The notes: generated by a model not told the origin, from the letters alone. A stretch of DNA of 64,000 nucleotides from Phycisphaerales bacterium (GCA_029245245.1 JAQWPT010000004.1:1-64000), one strand, 5' to 3'. Shown: positions 1-8,570, numbered from the stretch's first letter. Translations and numbers: made by a program.

Positions 1-458
1 GCGGGCTCGGGCATGCCCCCGTCGACGGGGACGGACCAGAGTTCCCGTCCGTACAGCGGATGTGACCGACGGGATGCGAAATAGACGTGGGTGCCGTCGG
101 GAGACCAGCCGACCACGAGGTCGTCACCGGGATGAAACGTCAACTGCACCGGTGACCCACCCTCGGCAGGCATCACGTGCACGTCGGGACTTCCCCCGTA
201 CCCGCCGGTAAATGCGATCCACCTGCCGTCGGGAGACAGGTGCGGCCGCGATTCGCTGCCGGCGTGGGTCGTGAGGCGGTGCGCCGTGATCGGGTCGGTT
301 CCGCCGTGCACCTGGGCCGAGAAGAGATCACCCTCGCTGACGAAGACGATGTGATCTCCGTGGATCGTCGGCTGGGTCGACCAACCCGCGTCACCCGCGA
401 TGGCGGGCATCGACACCGTCAATGCAGTCAGGATGATGAACAGGCGGCGATCAAACAT
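1..458 (-). CDS. Tricorn protease-like secreted beta-propeller protein (N-terminal part only)
   Basis: The reading frame starts at 458 and runs off the left window edge, so only about 152 residues are visible. Residues 1-22 form a signal peptide ending in a small-residue site (MPAIAG). A six- or seven-bladed propeller of the PD40/TolB type then begins: repeated blocks with LSPDGRWIAF and WSPDGTHVYFASRR are the usual WD40-like Tricorn signatures, and the opening blade (IHGDHIVFVSEGDLFSA) closely resembles bacterial Tricorn homologues. Tricorn is a large self-compartmentalising serine protease that degrades peptides. The PDZ and serine protease domains would lie beyond the edge, so catalysis cannot be checked. 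The gene sits 52 bases downstream of a small membrane-protein gene on the same strand. TolB-like periplasmic propellers are the main alternative. Confidence 0.75.
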   Translation of the reverse strand, partial: MFDRRLFIILTALTVSMPAIAGDAGWSTQPTIHGDHIVFVSEGDLFSAQVHGGTDPITAHRLTTHAGSESRPHLSPDGRWIAFTGGYGGSPDVHVMPAEGGSPVQLTFHPGDDLVVGWSPDGTHVYFASRRSHPLYGRELWSVPVDGGMPEP

Positions 459-510
459 GGCGTCCTCCTCGTCCCCGACATGGGGAAGATGGAGTCTACC
501 TGCCCGATGA

Positions 511-795
511 TCAGGGGGAGCCCGACTCGTCCTCGCCCTCGTCCTCGTGCAGCAGGGCACGATTCACGGAGAGGATGTTCATGCAGACGAAGCACACCAG
601 CGACACGCTGAAGATCAGCAGTCCGACCCATGTCACCACGCCACCATCTCCCAGGGCGATCATGATGCACCCGCAGATGGACAGCAGCACCAGGAACATC
701 CAACTCAGTCGTGGCACGAAACTGCGGGTGTGTTTCGGATCCCATTTCGACTCCGGACGAAGCAGGCCGAGTTTCTGAAGATCTGACACGCTCAT
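511..795 (-). CDS. small two-helix membrane protein, translationally coupled to the upstream permease
   Basis: This 94-residue protein is of unknown function. It has a polar N-terminus (about 1-29), two hydrophobic helices (about 31-48 and 54-72), and an acidic tail rich in Asp/Glu. The ATG at 795 overlaps the stop of the permease gene in an ATGA arrangement, the usual sign of coupled translation, so the longer frame reading upstream was not used. Its position directly after an amino-acid permease suggests an accessory membrane subunit, but that is inference only. I do not recognise the family. Confidence 0.7.
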   Translation of the reverse strand: MSVSDLQKLGLLRPESKWDPKHTRSFVPRLSWMFLVLLSICGCIMIALGDGGVVTWVGLLIFSVSLVCFVCMNILSVNRALLHEDEGEDESGSP

Positions 796-3251
796 GCCTC
801 GGGCTCCCGTGAAAGGAAGAAGTCGATGACCTGCTGGGTGGCGAAGCGGGCGCGACCGCTGCGGAGTTTCACCAGCAGCAGTGGTCCGTCGTACCGCGAT
901 GCCACCGTAGTGTGCAGAGTGGAGAACGACCGTCGCCGCAACCACGTCTCCTTCGCCGCACCAAGAATCACAAGGTCGGCAAGGGACGCCGCCTCGACGA
1001 TCGAGGGGATCACGTGGGTGCTCACCTGCGTGCGCACCGACACCTCGATGCCACGGCGCTCGGTATAGACGCTGGGCAGGTCCGCCATGTCCTCACCGAA
1101 GATGCCGCCCATGAGCGCCTGCTGGGAGGCCTCGGCATCACGCTGGTGCCGGACAATGTGCAGCAGTTCGATCTTTGAACCAGGGCCGGCGACCGCCTCG
1201 GCGACCGCTACCGCGTAACGCGACTGCCGGGGATTGGCGGCGGGAATGATGATGTGCCGGGGTGCTTCGGGCAGTTCGCCACGCAGCACGATGGTGTTCG
1301 CATCTGCTCCACTGAGTACGTGATCAATCTCGGTTCCGATCATCAGGGACCGAACCGACCGTGCGCGTCGCGGTCCACCCCAGCCCATGACCAGAGTGGT
1401 GATGTCACGCTCACGGATGGTCTCCACGATCGACTGGCCGGGACTGCGACTGAGCCGGAGGAGTCCGGATGTCGCCAGGCCCTTGCTGCGAGCCTGCTCG
1501 ATGGCCTGGTCGACGACGCGCCGGCCGTCCTTGGTGAAGCGACCCGCCGAGGCGTAGGGCAACTGCTCGGGAATACCGACTACGTGCAGGGCGGTCACCT
1601 CGGTCTCGTCGATGGTGGCCAGCCGCGAGGCCAGGTCGATCAACGGCGCCGTGGTGGTGGGGTTGGCCACCGGCACCAGCAGTCGCTGGGGTGCGTTGGA
1701 TTGCGGGAGGCTTTCCTCGAACAGGACTGCCGAAGCGCGGTACTCGTGCTCCTGCCGCCGGGAATAGAGGTAGTAGATCAGAAGACCCAGCACCACCCAG
1801 CCACCGGTGATCGCCATGGAGAGTGGCTCGGCGAAGAAGAGGAAGACCGCGATGGCAAGTTGGCCGACAGCCGCGACGATCGGAACGAGCGGGAACAGGG
1901 GGACCACGTATCCGTAGCGAAGCTTGTCCCCGTACTTGCGGCGAATGGTGATCGATGCGATGTTCACCGCCGCGAAGACCAGGAGGAACATGACACAGGT
2001 CGCCGCAGCGACCTTCTCCACCGGCAGCGTCACGGCGACGACAGTGATGAGCACTCCACTGGCCAACAGGGCCATGACCGGGGTTCGGGTGCGGGGGGAA
2101 ATCGTCGCCATCGCCTCGGGCAGGTAGTGATCGCGGCCCATGGCGAAACTCACCCGCGTGGAACTGAATGTCGTAGCGTTCAATGCGCTCATCGTCGAGA
2201 GCACGGCGCCGATCACGAGCAGGATTGCGCCGGTTCCCCAGGGCATGAAGGTGTTCGCTGCGACGGCAACGCCTGTTTCGCCCAGGCCCGAGAGGTACCG
2301 CCACGTCTCCGCCGGCTCCCACAACGGGTTGAGGTCCAGGACCGCCTGGGGAATCGTCAACGCACCCAGCGAGACGATCGCCACGAGGATGTAGATCGGG
2401 ATCACGATCACCAGTGACAGGAAGATCGCCTTGGGGATGTTCCGCCTGGGATCCTCGACCTCTTCGCCGGCCTGCACGATGATCTCGTAGCCCTCGAACG
2501 CGATGAAGGTCAACCCCATCGCCACGAGCACCCCGGGGAACCCGTTGGGCATGAAGGGCATGAATCGCTCGCCGATGGTCGGGTCACTGGCTGTTTCCTG
2601 CGCGCCCCCCTGGAGCATGGCCACGAGCCCGGAGATGATGAAGATCGCGATCACGATGACCTTGGCCACGGTGATGACGTTGCCCACCTTGCCGGTCTCA
2701 CTGGATCCCCGGTAGTTGATGTAGACGAAGGCGAGGCAGATGAAGACGGTCAGGCCCTTGGCGAAGGGCCAGGCCTCCATGCCGAACAGCGTCCCGAGAT
2801 CGCCGTGCTCGGCGCCGGTGGGGGGGATCCCGAGGCCGAAGATCTGCTGCAAACCCCAGACGATGTACGCCCCGAAGATCACTGCATAAAGCGAACCGGC
2901 CACCGCGTGAGCCAACCAGTCCATCCAGCCGGCCAGGAAGGCGCAGGGACCCGGCAGGCCGAAGCGTGCCCAGAGGTACCCGCCACCGGCAGCGGGTATC
3001 GCGCTGCCGACCTCGGCATAGACCATCGCGGTGCCGAAGGTCAGCACTCCGTTGAGGCAGAACGCGAGAATGAGAGCCGGACCGGCGATGCCCGCGGCGA
3101 TTCCGGTGAGGGCGAAGATGCCGGCGCCGATCATCGCCCCGACACCCACCATCGTGATGTCGAAGAGTTTCATGTCCCGCGCAAGTTGTGTAACGGCCTG
3201 TGATGGGGCGGCCGGCGTCACGTTCGCTTCCTGCGTGGACATCGATTGCAT
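792..3251 (-). CDS. APC-superfamily amino acid permease with C-terminal tandem universal stress protein domains
   Basis: This 819-residue inner-membrane protein has two parts. Residues about 25-510 are a 12-helix amino acid/polyamine/organocation transporter; the conserved first helix contains GVGAMIGAGIFALTG, the glycine-rich substrate-binding break of APC permeases. Residues about 520-650 and 665-805 are two cytoplasmic UspA-like alpha/beta domains (RLLVPVANP and HIIIPAANP start their first strands). APC-Usp fusions are known in bacteria and archaea and are thought to let nucleotide or stress state act on transport. The substrate cannot be told from the sequence. A second ATG three codons in is an equally possible start. 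The gene lies 27 bases after the B12/GTPase fusion gene on the same strand and overlaps the next gene by 4 bases, so the three probably form one transcript. Confidence 0.9.
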   Translation of the reverse strand: MQSMSTQEANVTPAAPSQAVTQLARDMKLFDITMVGVGAMIGAGIFALTGIAAGIAGPALILAFCLNGVLTFGTAMVYAEVGSAIPAAGGGYLWARFGLPGPCAFLAGWMDWLAHAVAGSLYAVIFGAYIVWGLQQIFGLGIPPTGAEHGDLGTLFGMEAWPFAKGLTVFICLAFVYINYRGSSETGKVGNVITVAKVIVIAIFIISGLVAMLQGGAQETASDPTIGERFMPFMPNGFPGVLVAMGLTFIAFEGYEIIVQAGEEVEDPRRNIPKAIFLSLVIVIPIYILVAIVSLGALTIPQAVLDLNPLWEPAETWRYLSGLGETGVAVAANTFMPWGTGAILLVIGAVLSTMSALNATTFSSTRVSFAMGRDHYLPEAMATISPRTRTPVMALLASGVLITVVAVTLPVEKVAAATCVMFLLVFAAVNIASITIRRKYGDKLRYGYVVPLFPLVPIVAAVGQLAIAVFLFFAEPLSMAITGGWVVLGLLIYYLYSRRQEHEYRASAVLFEESLPQSNAPQRLLVPVANPTTTAPLIDLASRLATIDETEVTALHVVGIPEQLPYASAGRFTKDGRRVVDQAIEQARSKGLATSGLLRLSRSPGQSIVETIRERDITTLVMGWGGPRRARSVRSLMIGTEIDHVLSGADANTIVLRGELPEAPRHIIIPAANPRQSRYAVAVAEAVAGPGSKIELLHIVRHQRDAEASQQALMGGIFGEDMADLPSVYTERRGIEVSVRTQVSTHVIPSIVEAASLADLVILGAAKETWLRRRSFSTLHTTVASRYDGPLLLVKLRSGRARFATQQVIDFFLSREPEA

Positions 3252-3278
3252 GGTACCGGCTCCAACCGCGGACAGCGG

Positions 3279-4394
3279 TCAGAAGAGCAGGTCCACCAGT
3301 TCGGAAATACCCTGGCCCTTGGTGGCGATGGTTTCGCGGATCTCACGACCCTCGGACACGTCCAGCAGTTCCCGGACCAACTTGCTCTCACCGGCGAAAT
3401 CGGCCTTGTTGACGACGAAGACGTCGGCGATCTCGAGGATGCCGGCCTTGTCCATCTGGACCGCATCGCCCATGCCGGGAACCACGACGACCACGGTGGA
3501 ATCGACGAACTCCCGGATCTTGACGTCGCTCTGGCCCGAGCCGACCGTCTCGACGATCACGTCGTCGAAGCCGGCTCCGCCGATGAGTTCGAGAATGCCC
3601 GAGAGGGTTTCGTAGTCCTCGCCGATGACGGCGAGGCTCCGGTAGAAGACCGCCTCGTCGACCTGGTTGAAATCGACGCGAAGCCGATCACCAAGCAGGG
3701 CACCCGAGGAGATGGGGCTCATGGGATCGAAGGCGATGACCGCCAGCCGCCGACCACGCTGCACGAGTTCCGAGGCCATGCAGGCCACGAGTGTCGACTT
3801 GCCCGCTCCAGGTGAACCGGTGAGCCCGATGACACGACCCGGTCGACGGCGGGGGGCCTCCTGAACATCCCGACCCAGTTGCAGCAGGCTGATGTTCCTG
3901 GCCAGTTGCGCCGTGGTCCCGTCGGTGGGAATGTCCGCGAAAGGCAGGGTGCTGGTGCGGACGCAGTTGACGATGTCCTGCATGCTCGTGCCAGTGTGGA
4001 AGACCTGCTCCACACCCGCATCAAGCAGGTTCTGGACATCCTCCTGCGGAATGATGCCCCCCACGTGAATTCGCATGTCCGGACGACCGACCTTCCGACA
4101 TTCCTCGATGAGATTGGGAACAAGTACCAGGTGCGAGTTGCTCATCATCGATGATGCGATGCAATCGACGTCCTCATCGCGGGCACTGATGGCCAGGCTG
4201 CGCGGAGTCTGCCAGAGACCGGAATAGATCACGTGGATCCCACTGTCACGCATCGCCCGGGAAATGAGCTTCACACCTCGATCATGGCCATCAAGGCCCA
4301 TCTTCCCCAGCAGCACGCGAGGCCGGTGGTCCAGATCGCCGCAGCGATCGACCTTCTGGAGAACGGATGTTGGTTCAGTCGTGGGGTGTGCCAT
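3279..4394 (-). CDS. B12-binding domain fused to MeaB/ArgK-type GTPase
   Basis: This 371-residue protein has two domains. Residues about 24-155 are a cobalamin-binding Rossmann domain with the DxHxxG motif (Asp35, His37, Gly40) whose histidine coordinates cobalt. Residues about 185-371 are a G3E-family GTPase with Walker A GSPGAGKST (about 193-201), an ETVGSGQSD switch region and the NKAD guanine motif (329-332). MeaB proteins protect and reload adenosylcobalamin mutases. In IcmF the same two domains are fused to a mutase barrel, but here the barrel is absent and no mutase gene is in the window. The usual MeaB stretch with an RSM motif is diverged (FYRSLAVIGEDYETLSG). The ATG at 4394 was chosen because an earlier ATG at 4463 would run into the divergent argS. 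Likely role: chaperone or cofactor-loading protein for an unlinked mutase. Confidence 0.85.
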   Translation of the reverse strand: MAHPTTEPTSVLQKVDRCGDLDHRPRVLLGKMGLDGHDRGVKLISRAMRDSGIHVIYSGLWQTPRSLAISARDEDVDCIASSMMSNSHLVLVPNLIEECRKVGRPDMRIHVGGIIPQEDVQNLLDAGVEQVFHTGTSMQDIVNCVRTSTLPFADIPTDGTTAQLARNISLLQLGRDVQEAPRRRPGRVIGLTGSPGAGKSTLVACMASELVQRGRRLAVIAFDPMSPISSGALLGDRLRVDFNQVDEAVFYRSLAVIGEDYETLSGILELIGGAGFDDVIVETVGSGQSDVKIREFVDSTVVVVVPGMGDAVQMDKAGILEIADVFVVNKADFAGESKLVRELLDVSEGREIRETIATKGQGISELVDLLF

Positions 4395-4432
4395 GGGGTT
4401 TTTCGAAGAGACATGGTACCCCAATGCGGGGC

Positions 4433-4438
4433 TATACT
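4433..4438 (+). promoter_or_regulatory. -10 element (TATACT) abutting argS, possible leaderless start
   Basis: TATACT lies 7 bases before the argS ATG at 4446, so transcription would start at or within a base or two of the start codon. A weak -35 (GAGACA, 4408-4413) lies 19 bases upstream. No Shine-Dalgarno sequence is visible before the ATG. Confidence 0.4.
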
Positions 4439-4445
4439 CGCCACC

Positions 4446-6308
4446 ATGGCCTCCCCGATACATTCTTCCCTGCCTGCAGACCCCTCAGCCGCCCTTCATG
4501 AGCGGTTCTCGGACGCAATCGTCAGCGTTCTGGGCGAAGATTTCCGGGAGGCCGATCCCGTGATCCGAGCCACGACGAATCCCGAGTTCGGCGATTTCCA
4601 GGTCAATGCCGCGATGGGACTGGGAAAGCGGCTGAAACGGCCGCCTCGGGAAGTTGCCGAGGAACTCCTCGGCGCGGTCAACCTCGAGGGCCTCGCCGAG
4701 AAACCCGAAATCGCCGGACCAGGCTTCATCAACATTCGAATCCAACCCGCCGCGATGATCAGCGCCCTGGAAGCGATGGATGACGACGAACTGGGCATCA
4801 CGCCCTCGACCGACACCCACCCGGTGGTGATCGATCTCTGTGGCGTGAACGTGGCCAAGCAATTGCACGTGGGACACCTTCGATCGACGATCATCGGTGA
4901 TGCACTGGGACGGATGCTCGAACGGCGCGGTCGAACCGTGCTCCGGGAAAATCACCTCGGGGACTGGGGACTTCCCATCGCCATGGTGCTGCATCGACTG
5001 CGCATCGCCGGCGTCGATCTGGACACGCTGAAACTCGTCGACCTCGACTGCGCGTACCGGGACGGGCAACTCGTGACGAAGCGGGACGATCGGGGACTGG
5101 CCGTCGTCACCGAACGGAACATCGGCTCCCACCGGATCGCGGAACTCGAAGCACAGAACTCAGGAGCCCAGGAACAGCGTGACGCCGCGGCAGAGACCCT
5201 CGTGGCACTCCAGCAGGGTGATGAAGAGCTCGTCGCCGACTGGCACAAACTCATCGACTGCACCATGCGGGCGGTGGTGGACATCCTGCAAAAACTGAAC
5301 GTGGCCCTCGGTCCAGAGCACAATCGCGGCGAATCCTTCTACCGAACCCACCTGCCGGACATCGTGGACACCTTCATCGAACGCAACCTGGCCGAGGAAG
5401 ACGACGGGGCCCTGGTGGTCCGGTTCCCGAACCGGGACCGTCCCATGCTCATTCGGAAGTCCAACGGGGGATTCCTGTACGCCACCACCGACCTGGCTGC
5501 GATCCGGCACCGGGTCGTCGACGAGAACGCCGATCGGCTCATCTACGTGGTCGACGCCCGCCAACGTGATCACTTCAAGGACGTCTTCGATGCTTGCCGC
5601 ATGGCCGGATGGGGAACGACCCCGGACGGACACGACGTCGACATGGTGCACATACCCTTCGGCTCGGTCCTTGGTGTCGACAAGAAGCCGCTGAAGACGA
5701 GAAGTGGCGACAACGTCAGCCTCGCATCGCTCCTGGAGGAAGCCATCACCCGCGGACAAACTGAGGTGCACCGACGCGCCGCGGATGAGAACGCGCCGAC
5801 CCACGGCTTCTCGAAGGAACAGTTGGATCGCATTGGAGAAGACGTCGGCATCGGCGCGATCAAATACGCCGATCTCAGCAACGACCTGGTTCGCGACTAC
5901 GTGTTCGACATGGATCGAATGATCGCCTTCGAGGGCGATACCGGTCCCTACCTCCAGTACGCCCACGCGCGGATCTGCTCGATCATCGCCAAAGCGAACG
6001 AGAATCCCGCCGACGTGGCCGGAGCCGAACTGGTCCTGGATGAACCAGCGGAACGAGCCCTGGCCCTCCAGCTCCTGAGGTACGGACCGACCGTGGGTGG
6101 AGCCGCCAAGCACCTGGAGCCACACCGGATCTGCACCGAACTGCATGCGCTCGCCGAGACCTTCAACGGCTTCTACCAGCAGTGCCCGGTCCGAAAGGCG
6201 GCCTCCGATACCCTCCGCCGATCCCGGCTTCGGCTGTGCGATCTCTCACGGAGAGTCCTCGCAGATGGCCTGGGACTGCTGGGAATCGAAGCAATTCAGA
6301 CAATGTGA
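4446..6308 (+). CDS. argS: arginyl-tRNA synthetase
   Basis: This 620-residue class I aminoacyl-tRNA synthetase charges tRNA-Arg in the cytoplasm. Order of domains: an N-terminal Add1 domain (about 10-110), then the Rossmann core with a HIGH-type motif HVGHLRST in the segment KQLHVGHLRSTIIGDALG, a connective insertion rich in charged residues, the catalytic core strand containing KTRSGDNVSL, and a C-terminal DALR anticodon-binding domain ending near the EAIQTM terminus. It is somewhat longer than the roughly 570-590 residues usual for ArgS; the extra length lies in the segment around residues 190-250 after the HIGH motif. The ATG at 4446 was preferred to upstream in-frame codons because the Add1 domain starts here and the upstream stretch covers the divergent gene. 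Confidence 0.97.
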   Translation: MASPIHSSLPADPSAALHERFSDAIVSVLGEDFREADPVIRATTNPEFGDFQVNAAMGLGKRLKRPPREVAEELLGAVNLEGLAEKPEIAGPGFINIRIQPAAMISALEAMDDDELGITPSTDTHPVVIDLCGVNVAKQLHVGHLRSTIIGDALGRMLERRGRTVLRENHLGDWGLPIAMVLHRLRIAGVDLDTLKLVDLDCAYRDGQLVTKRDDRGLAVVTERNIGSHRIAELEAQNSGAQEQRDAAAETLVALQQGDEELVADWHKLIDCTMRAVVDILQKLNVALGPEHNRGESFYRTHLPDIVDTFIERNLAEEDDGALVVRFPNRDRPMLIRKSNGGFLYATTDLAAIRHRVVDENADRLIYVVDARQRDHFKDVFDACRMAGWGTTPDGHDVDMVHIPFGSVLGVDKKPLKTRSGDNVSLASLLEEAITRGQTEVHRRAADENAPTHGFSKEQLDRIGEDVGIGAIKYADLSNDLVRDYVFDMDRMIAFEGDTGPYLQYAHARICSIIAKANENPADVAGAELVLDEPAERALALQLLRYGPTVGGAAKHLEPHRICTELHALAETFNGFYQQCPVRKAASDTLRRSRLRLCDLSRRVLADGLGLLGIEAIQTM

Positions 6309-6325
6309 TGCCGCCCATGGGCGTA

Positions 6326-6331
6326 TACACT
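6326..6331 (+). promoter_or_regulatory. -10 element for the VKOR-DsbA gene
   Basis: TACACT (with an overlapping TATACA two bases earlier) sits 65 bases before the VKOR-DsbA start codon, in the 88-base gap after argS. No convincing -35 hexamer is visible at the expected distance. Confidence 0.35.
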
Positions 6332-6396
6332 TTGAGGCCCCGATCACGGGATACAGGTGTGGAACGCCGGTGCGCCGGCCCCAGGAGAGGTTGAAC

Positions 6397-8343
6397 ATGG
6401 CCAATTCCAAGAACGCTGCGAAGGAAATGAGTCCCGCCTCGGACAAGGGACCCAATGCGGTCCTCTGGCCACTGGGAATACTCCTGCTGGTGGTCGCTGT
6501 CGTCTTCTCCGGAGCGCTTGTCCTGACGAAACTGGGCCTGATCTCCAGCGGCCTTCCCGGCTGCGGAGCCGAAAGCGACTGCAGCAAGCTCGCCGACAGC
6601 GTCTGGGGAAGCATTCCCGGAATCAACTGGCCGGTGTCCTACGTCGGTTTCAGTTATTTCCTCGGCATGCTCGTCGCCTGGACGACGACGGCACGTGGCG
6701 GAGTATCAAATGCCCTGCGTTGGATCGCACGGCTGGGAGCGTTGATCTCCTTCGGATTCATCATCGTGATGATTTCGCTGGACTCCTTCTGCCTCTACTG
6801 CTTCATCGCCCACATCGCGAACTTCGCGTTCTGGATCACCCTGGAGATGATGCCCCGACCCGCCGGTGACCATTCCTTCAACGCATTCATGATCCTGGCC
6901 TTCTCCTTCCTCGCCATCAGCGCGATTGTCGCCCTGGGGCAGATTCAGAAGCGCGACATGGACGTGGCCACCGGAGAACAGTTGCAGGATGAACTGGCGG
7001 CGGCCATTGCCAAGCAGAGCCAGCCGAAGCAGGAGCCACCGGCACCAAAGCTGTCGCCTGCGACTGCACCGGAACCCGCCGTCACCACGGCGACCGAATC
7101 TCCCGAACCCGCACCAGCACCGGCACCGGCACCGGCGTTCACCGGTCGGTACCTCCTTGGGGACCCGAATGCCCCGGTCAAACTGGTGATCATTTCCGAT
7201 TACCAGTGCCCGGACTGCTACAAGTACGAAAAACAGGTGATGTCGATCCTCCAGAGTCGTGACGACGTGTCTCTGAGCGTCAAGCACTTCCCATTCAACT
7301 CCGACTGCAACCCCCACATCAACACCCGCAAGCACGGCAACGCCTGCTGGGCCGCACGTGCAGTCGAAACGGCCGGCATCCTCGGAGGCAACGAAGCCTT
7401 CTGGAAGATGCATGAATGGCTCTTCGAACAGAAGGGCAACTTCACCAACCAGGAGATCACCGACTTCGCCCGGTCCATCGGACTGGACACGATCGAATTC
7501 ACGAGGATGATCAGCAGTCCCGAGGTCGATGCCCTCGTGCGAGCGGATGTCGATGAAGCCTTCGGCTACGGCGTCCTCTTCACCCCGATGATCTTCATCA
7601 ACGGTGTCGAAGTGAAGTGGTACCACATTCCCCAGAACCTCAGTTCGACCATCAACAAGGTGGCGAGTGCCATTGCAACCGGACAGGCTTCTGCTGAAAC
7701 CAGGCTTCCTCCGACCGCCAGCGAGAAACTGATCCTTGACTGGAAGGATGGGCGGATGCGCAACATCTCCAAACCAGCACACGCCCTTGTCCAGGGTGTG
7801 AACGACGCGGATATCGATGTCGTCGTCTGGGGTGAGTACACCTCCGAGAACTACATGCAGAGGGTTCATGAGAACCTGATGCCGCTGCTGAAGAACTACC
7901 CCAACCATTCCTTCTCATACCGCGTCTTCCCCATGAGCTCGGATTGCAACAGCAAGGTCAACGAAAAGGTCACCGGGTTCCCCTACGCATGCATGACGGC
8001 ACGGGCGATCAAAGCCGCCACGCAGGTCGGCACACCCCAGCAGGCGTGGGCATTCCACGAGTGGCTCATTGAATACGGCCCGCAGATCGACGAACCCACC
8101 CTCATGGTCGGCGTCGCCCAGACCGGCATGGATACGGTTCGCTTCCAGGAAGCACTGAACAGTCCCGCCATCGCAAACATGGTCCAGGATGACGTACGCG
8201 ACGGGATTCAGGCGTCATTCCGCGGACCTCCTGCGATCTTCGTCAACGGACGCTACGTGCCACGGTGGTCGGAGGATGCCGGTGACCGTGTGCTGGAACG
8301 CGTTCTCGAAGAAGCAGCCCGGGAGCAGGAAGAAAAGAACTGA
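6397..8343 (+). CDS. VKOR - DsbA-like - degenerate DsbA-like fusion, disulfide-forming membrane protein
   Basis: This 648-residue inner-membrane protein couples disulfide generation to quinone reduction. Residues about 20-185 are a vitamin K epoxide reductase domain with four to five helices, a loop Cys pair (Cys56, Cys62) and the quinone-proximal CLYC (Cys132/Cys135). A Pro/Ala linker (about 208-248) leads to a thioredoxin-fold DsbA domain (about 250-430) with active site CPDC (Cys271/Cys274) and cis-proline in FTPMIFING. A second DsbA-like domain (about 468-640) keeps the fold, the FP.SSDCN motif and the cis-Pro loop GPPAIFVNG, but where the first has DYQCPDCYKY it reads EYTSENYM, with no cysteines. 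The ATG is preceded by AGGAGAGG. VKOR-thioredoxin fusions are known; the dead third domain is unusual and may bind substrate or the partner domain. A small ORF overlaps its stop codon. Confidence 0.92.
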   Translation: MANSKNAAKEMSPASDKGPNAVLWPLGILLLVVAVVFSGALVLTKLGLISSGLPGCGAESDCSKLADSVWGSIPGINWPVSYVGFSYFLGMLVAWTTTARGGVSNALRWIARLGALISFGFIIVMISLDSFCLYCFIAHIANFAFWITLEMMPRPAGDHSFNAFMILAFSFLAISAIVALGQIQKRDMDVATGEQLQDELAAAIAKQSQPKQEPPAPKLSPATAPEPAVTTATESPEPAPAPAPAPAFTGRYLLGDPNAPVKLVIISDYQCPDCYKYEKQVMSILQSRDDVSLSVKHFPFNSDCNPHINTRKHGNACWAARAVETAGILGGNEAFWKMHEWLFEQKGNFTNQEITDFARSIGLDTIEFTRMISSPEVDALVRADVDEAFGYGVLFTPMIFINGVEVKWYHIPQNLSSTINKVASAIATGQASAETRLPPTASEKLILDWKDGRMRNISKPAHALVQGVNDADIDVVVWGEYTSENYMQRVHENLMPLLKNYPNHSFSYRVFPMSSDCNSKVNEKVTGFPYACMTARAIKAATQVGTPQQAWAFHEWLIEYGPQIDEPTLMVGVAQTGMDTVRFQEALNSPAIANMVQDDVRDGIQASFRGPPAIFVNGRYVPRWSEDAGDRVLERVLEEAAREQEEKN

Positions 8344-8501
8344 TGCGGGCTCATGGTGGACGTCGTACAACACTGCATGCCGCCTGCATCTCCTTCCTGT
8401 TGATGCCCGGTGGCTGCCTCACCGCGGCACGAAGAGGCATCAGCACCACCGGGGCCCCTTGCCAGGGGCATGTCCGAGTGGATTCGATCCCTGTTTCCTG
8501 A
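8343..8501 (+). CDS. possible 52-residue exported peptide coupled to the VKOR-DsbA gene
   Basis: A short frame starts at an ATG overlapping the preceding stop (TGATG), with AGGAAG about ten bases upstream inside the upstream gene. The product begins with a basic stretch (RAHGGRRTTLH), a short hydrophobic run (AACISFLLMP) and GGC, which loosely resembles a lipoprotein signal, although proline at position -3 is atypical of a lipobox. It has three cysteines, interesting beside a disulfide-forming enzyme. It is short and could be a chance frame. Confidence 0.35.
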   Translation: MRAHGGRRTTLHAACISFLLMPGGCLTAARRGISTTGAPCQGHVRVDSIPVS

Positions 8502-8516
8502 TCCCAAAACAAGCGA

Positions 8517-8540
8517 CGCCCCGAGGTGCGGCCCGGGGCG
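8517..8540. terminator. GC-rich stem-loop between convergent genes
   Basis: Seven-base stem CGCCCCG/CGGGGCG with a ten-base loop lies between the convergent VKOR-DsbA and secreted-protein genes. Neither side has a clear T-run, so it is a weak intrinsic terminator candidate. Confidence 0.35.
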
Positions 8541-8570
8541 ACGGTGAGAAACGCGATCTCGACGGCTTGT

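Noticed and set aside
1254-2417. 387-residue plus-strand frame
   Set aside because: It lies wholly antisense to the APC-Usp permease gene and its composition (His, Arg, Gln, Gly-rich) is that of a shadow frame.
3252-4463. cobalamin riboswitch near the B12/GTPase gene
   Set aside because: Only about 50 bases separate this gene from argS, and no B12-box-like sequence is seen.
5160-6146. 328-residue minus-strand frame
   Set aside because: Antisense to argS, whose motifs are clear; no domain is recognisable in the shadow.
6706-7908. 400-residue minus-strand frame
   Set aside because: Antisense to the VKOR-DsbA gene; no signal, no domain and no ribosome-binding site.
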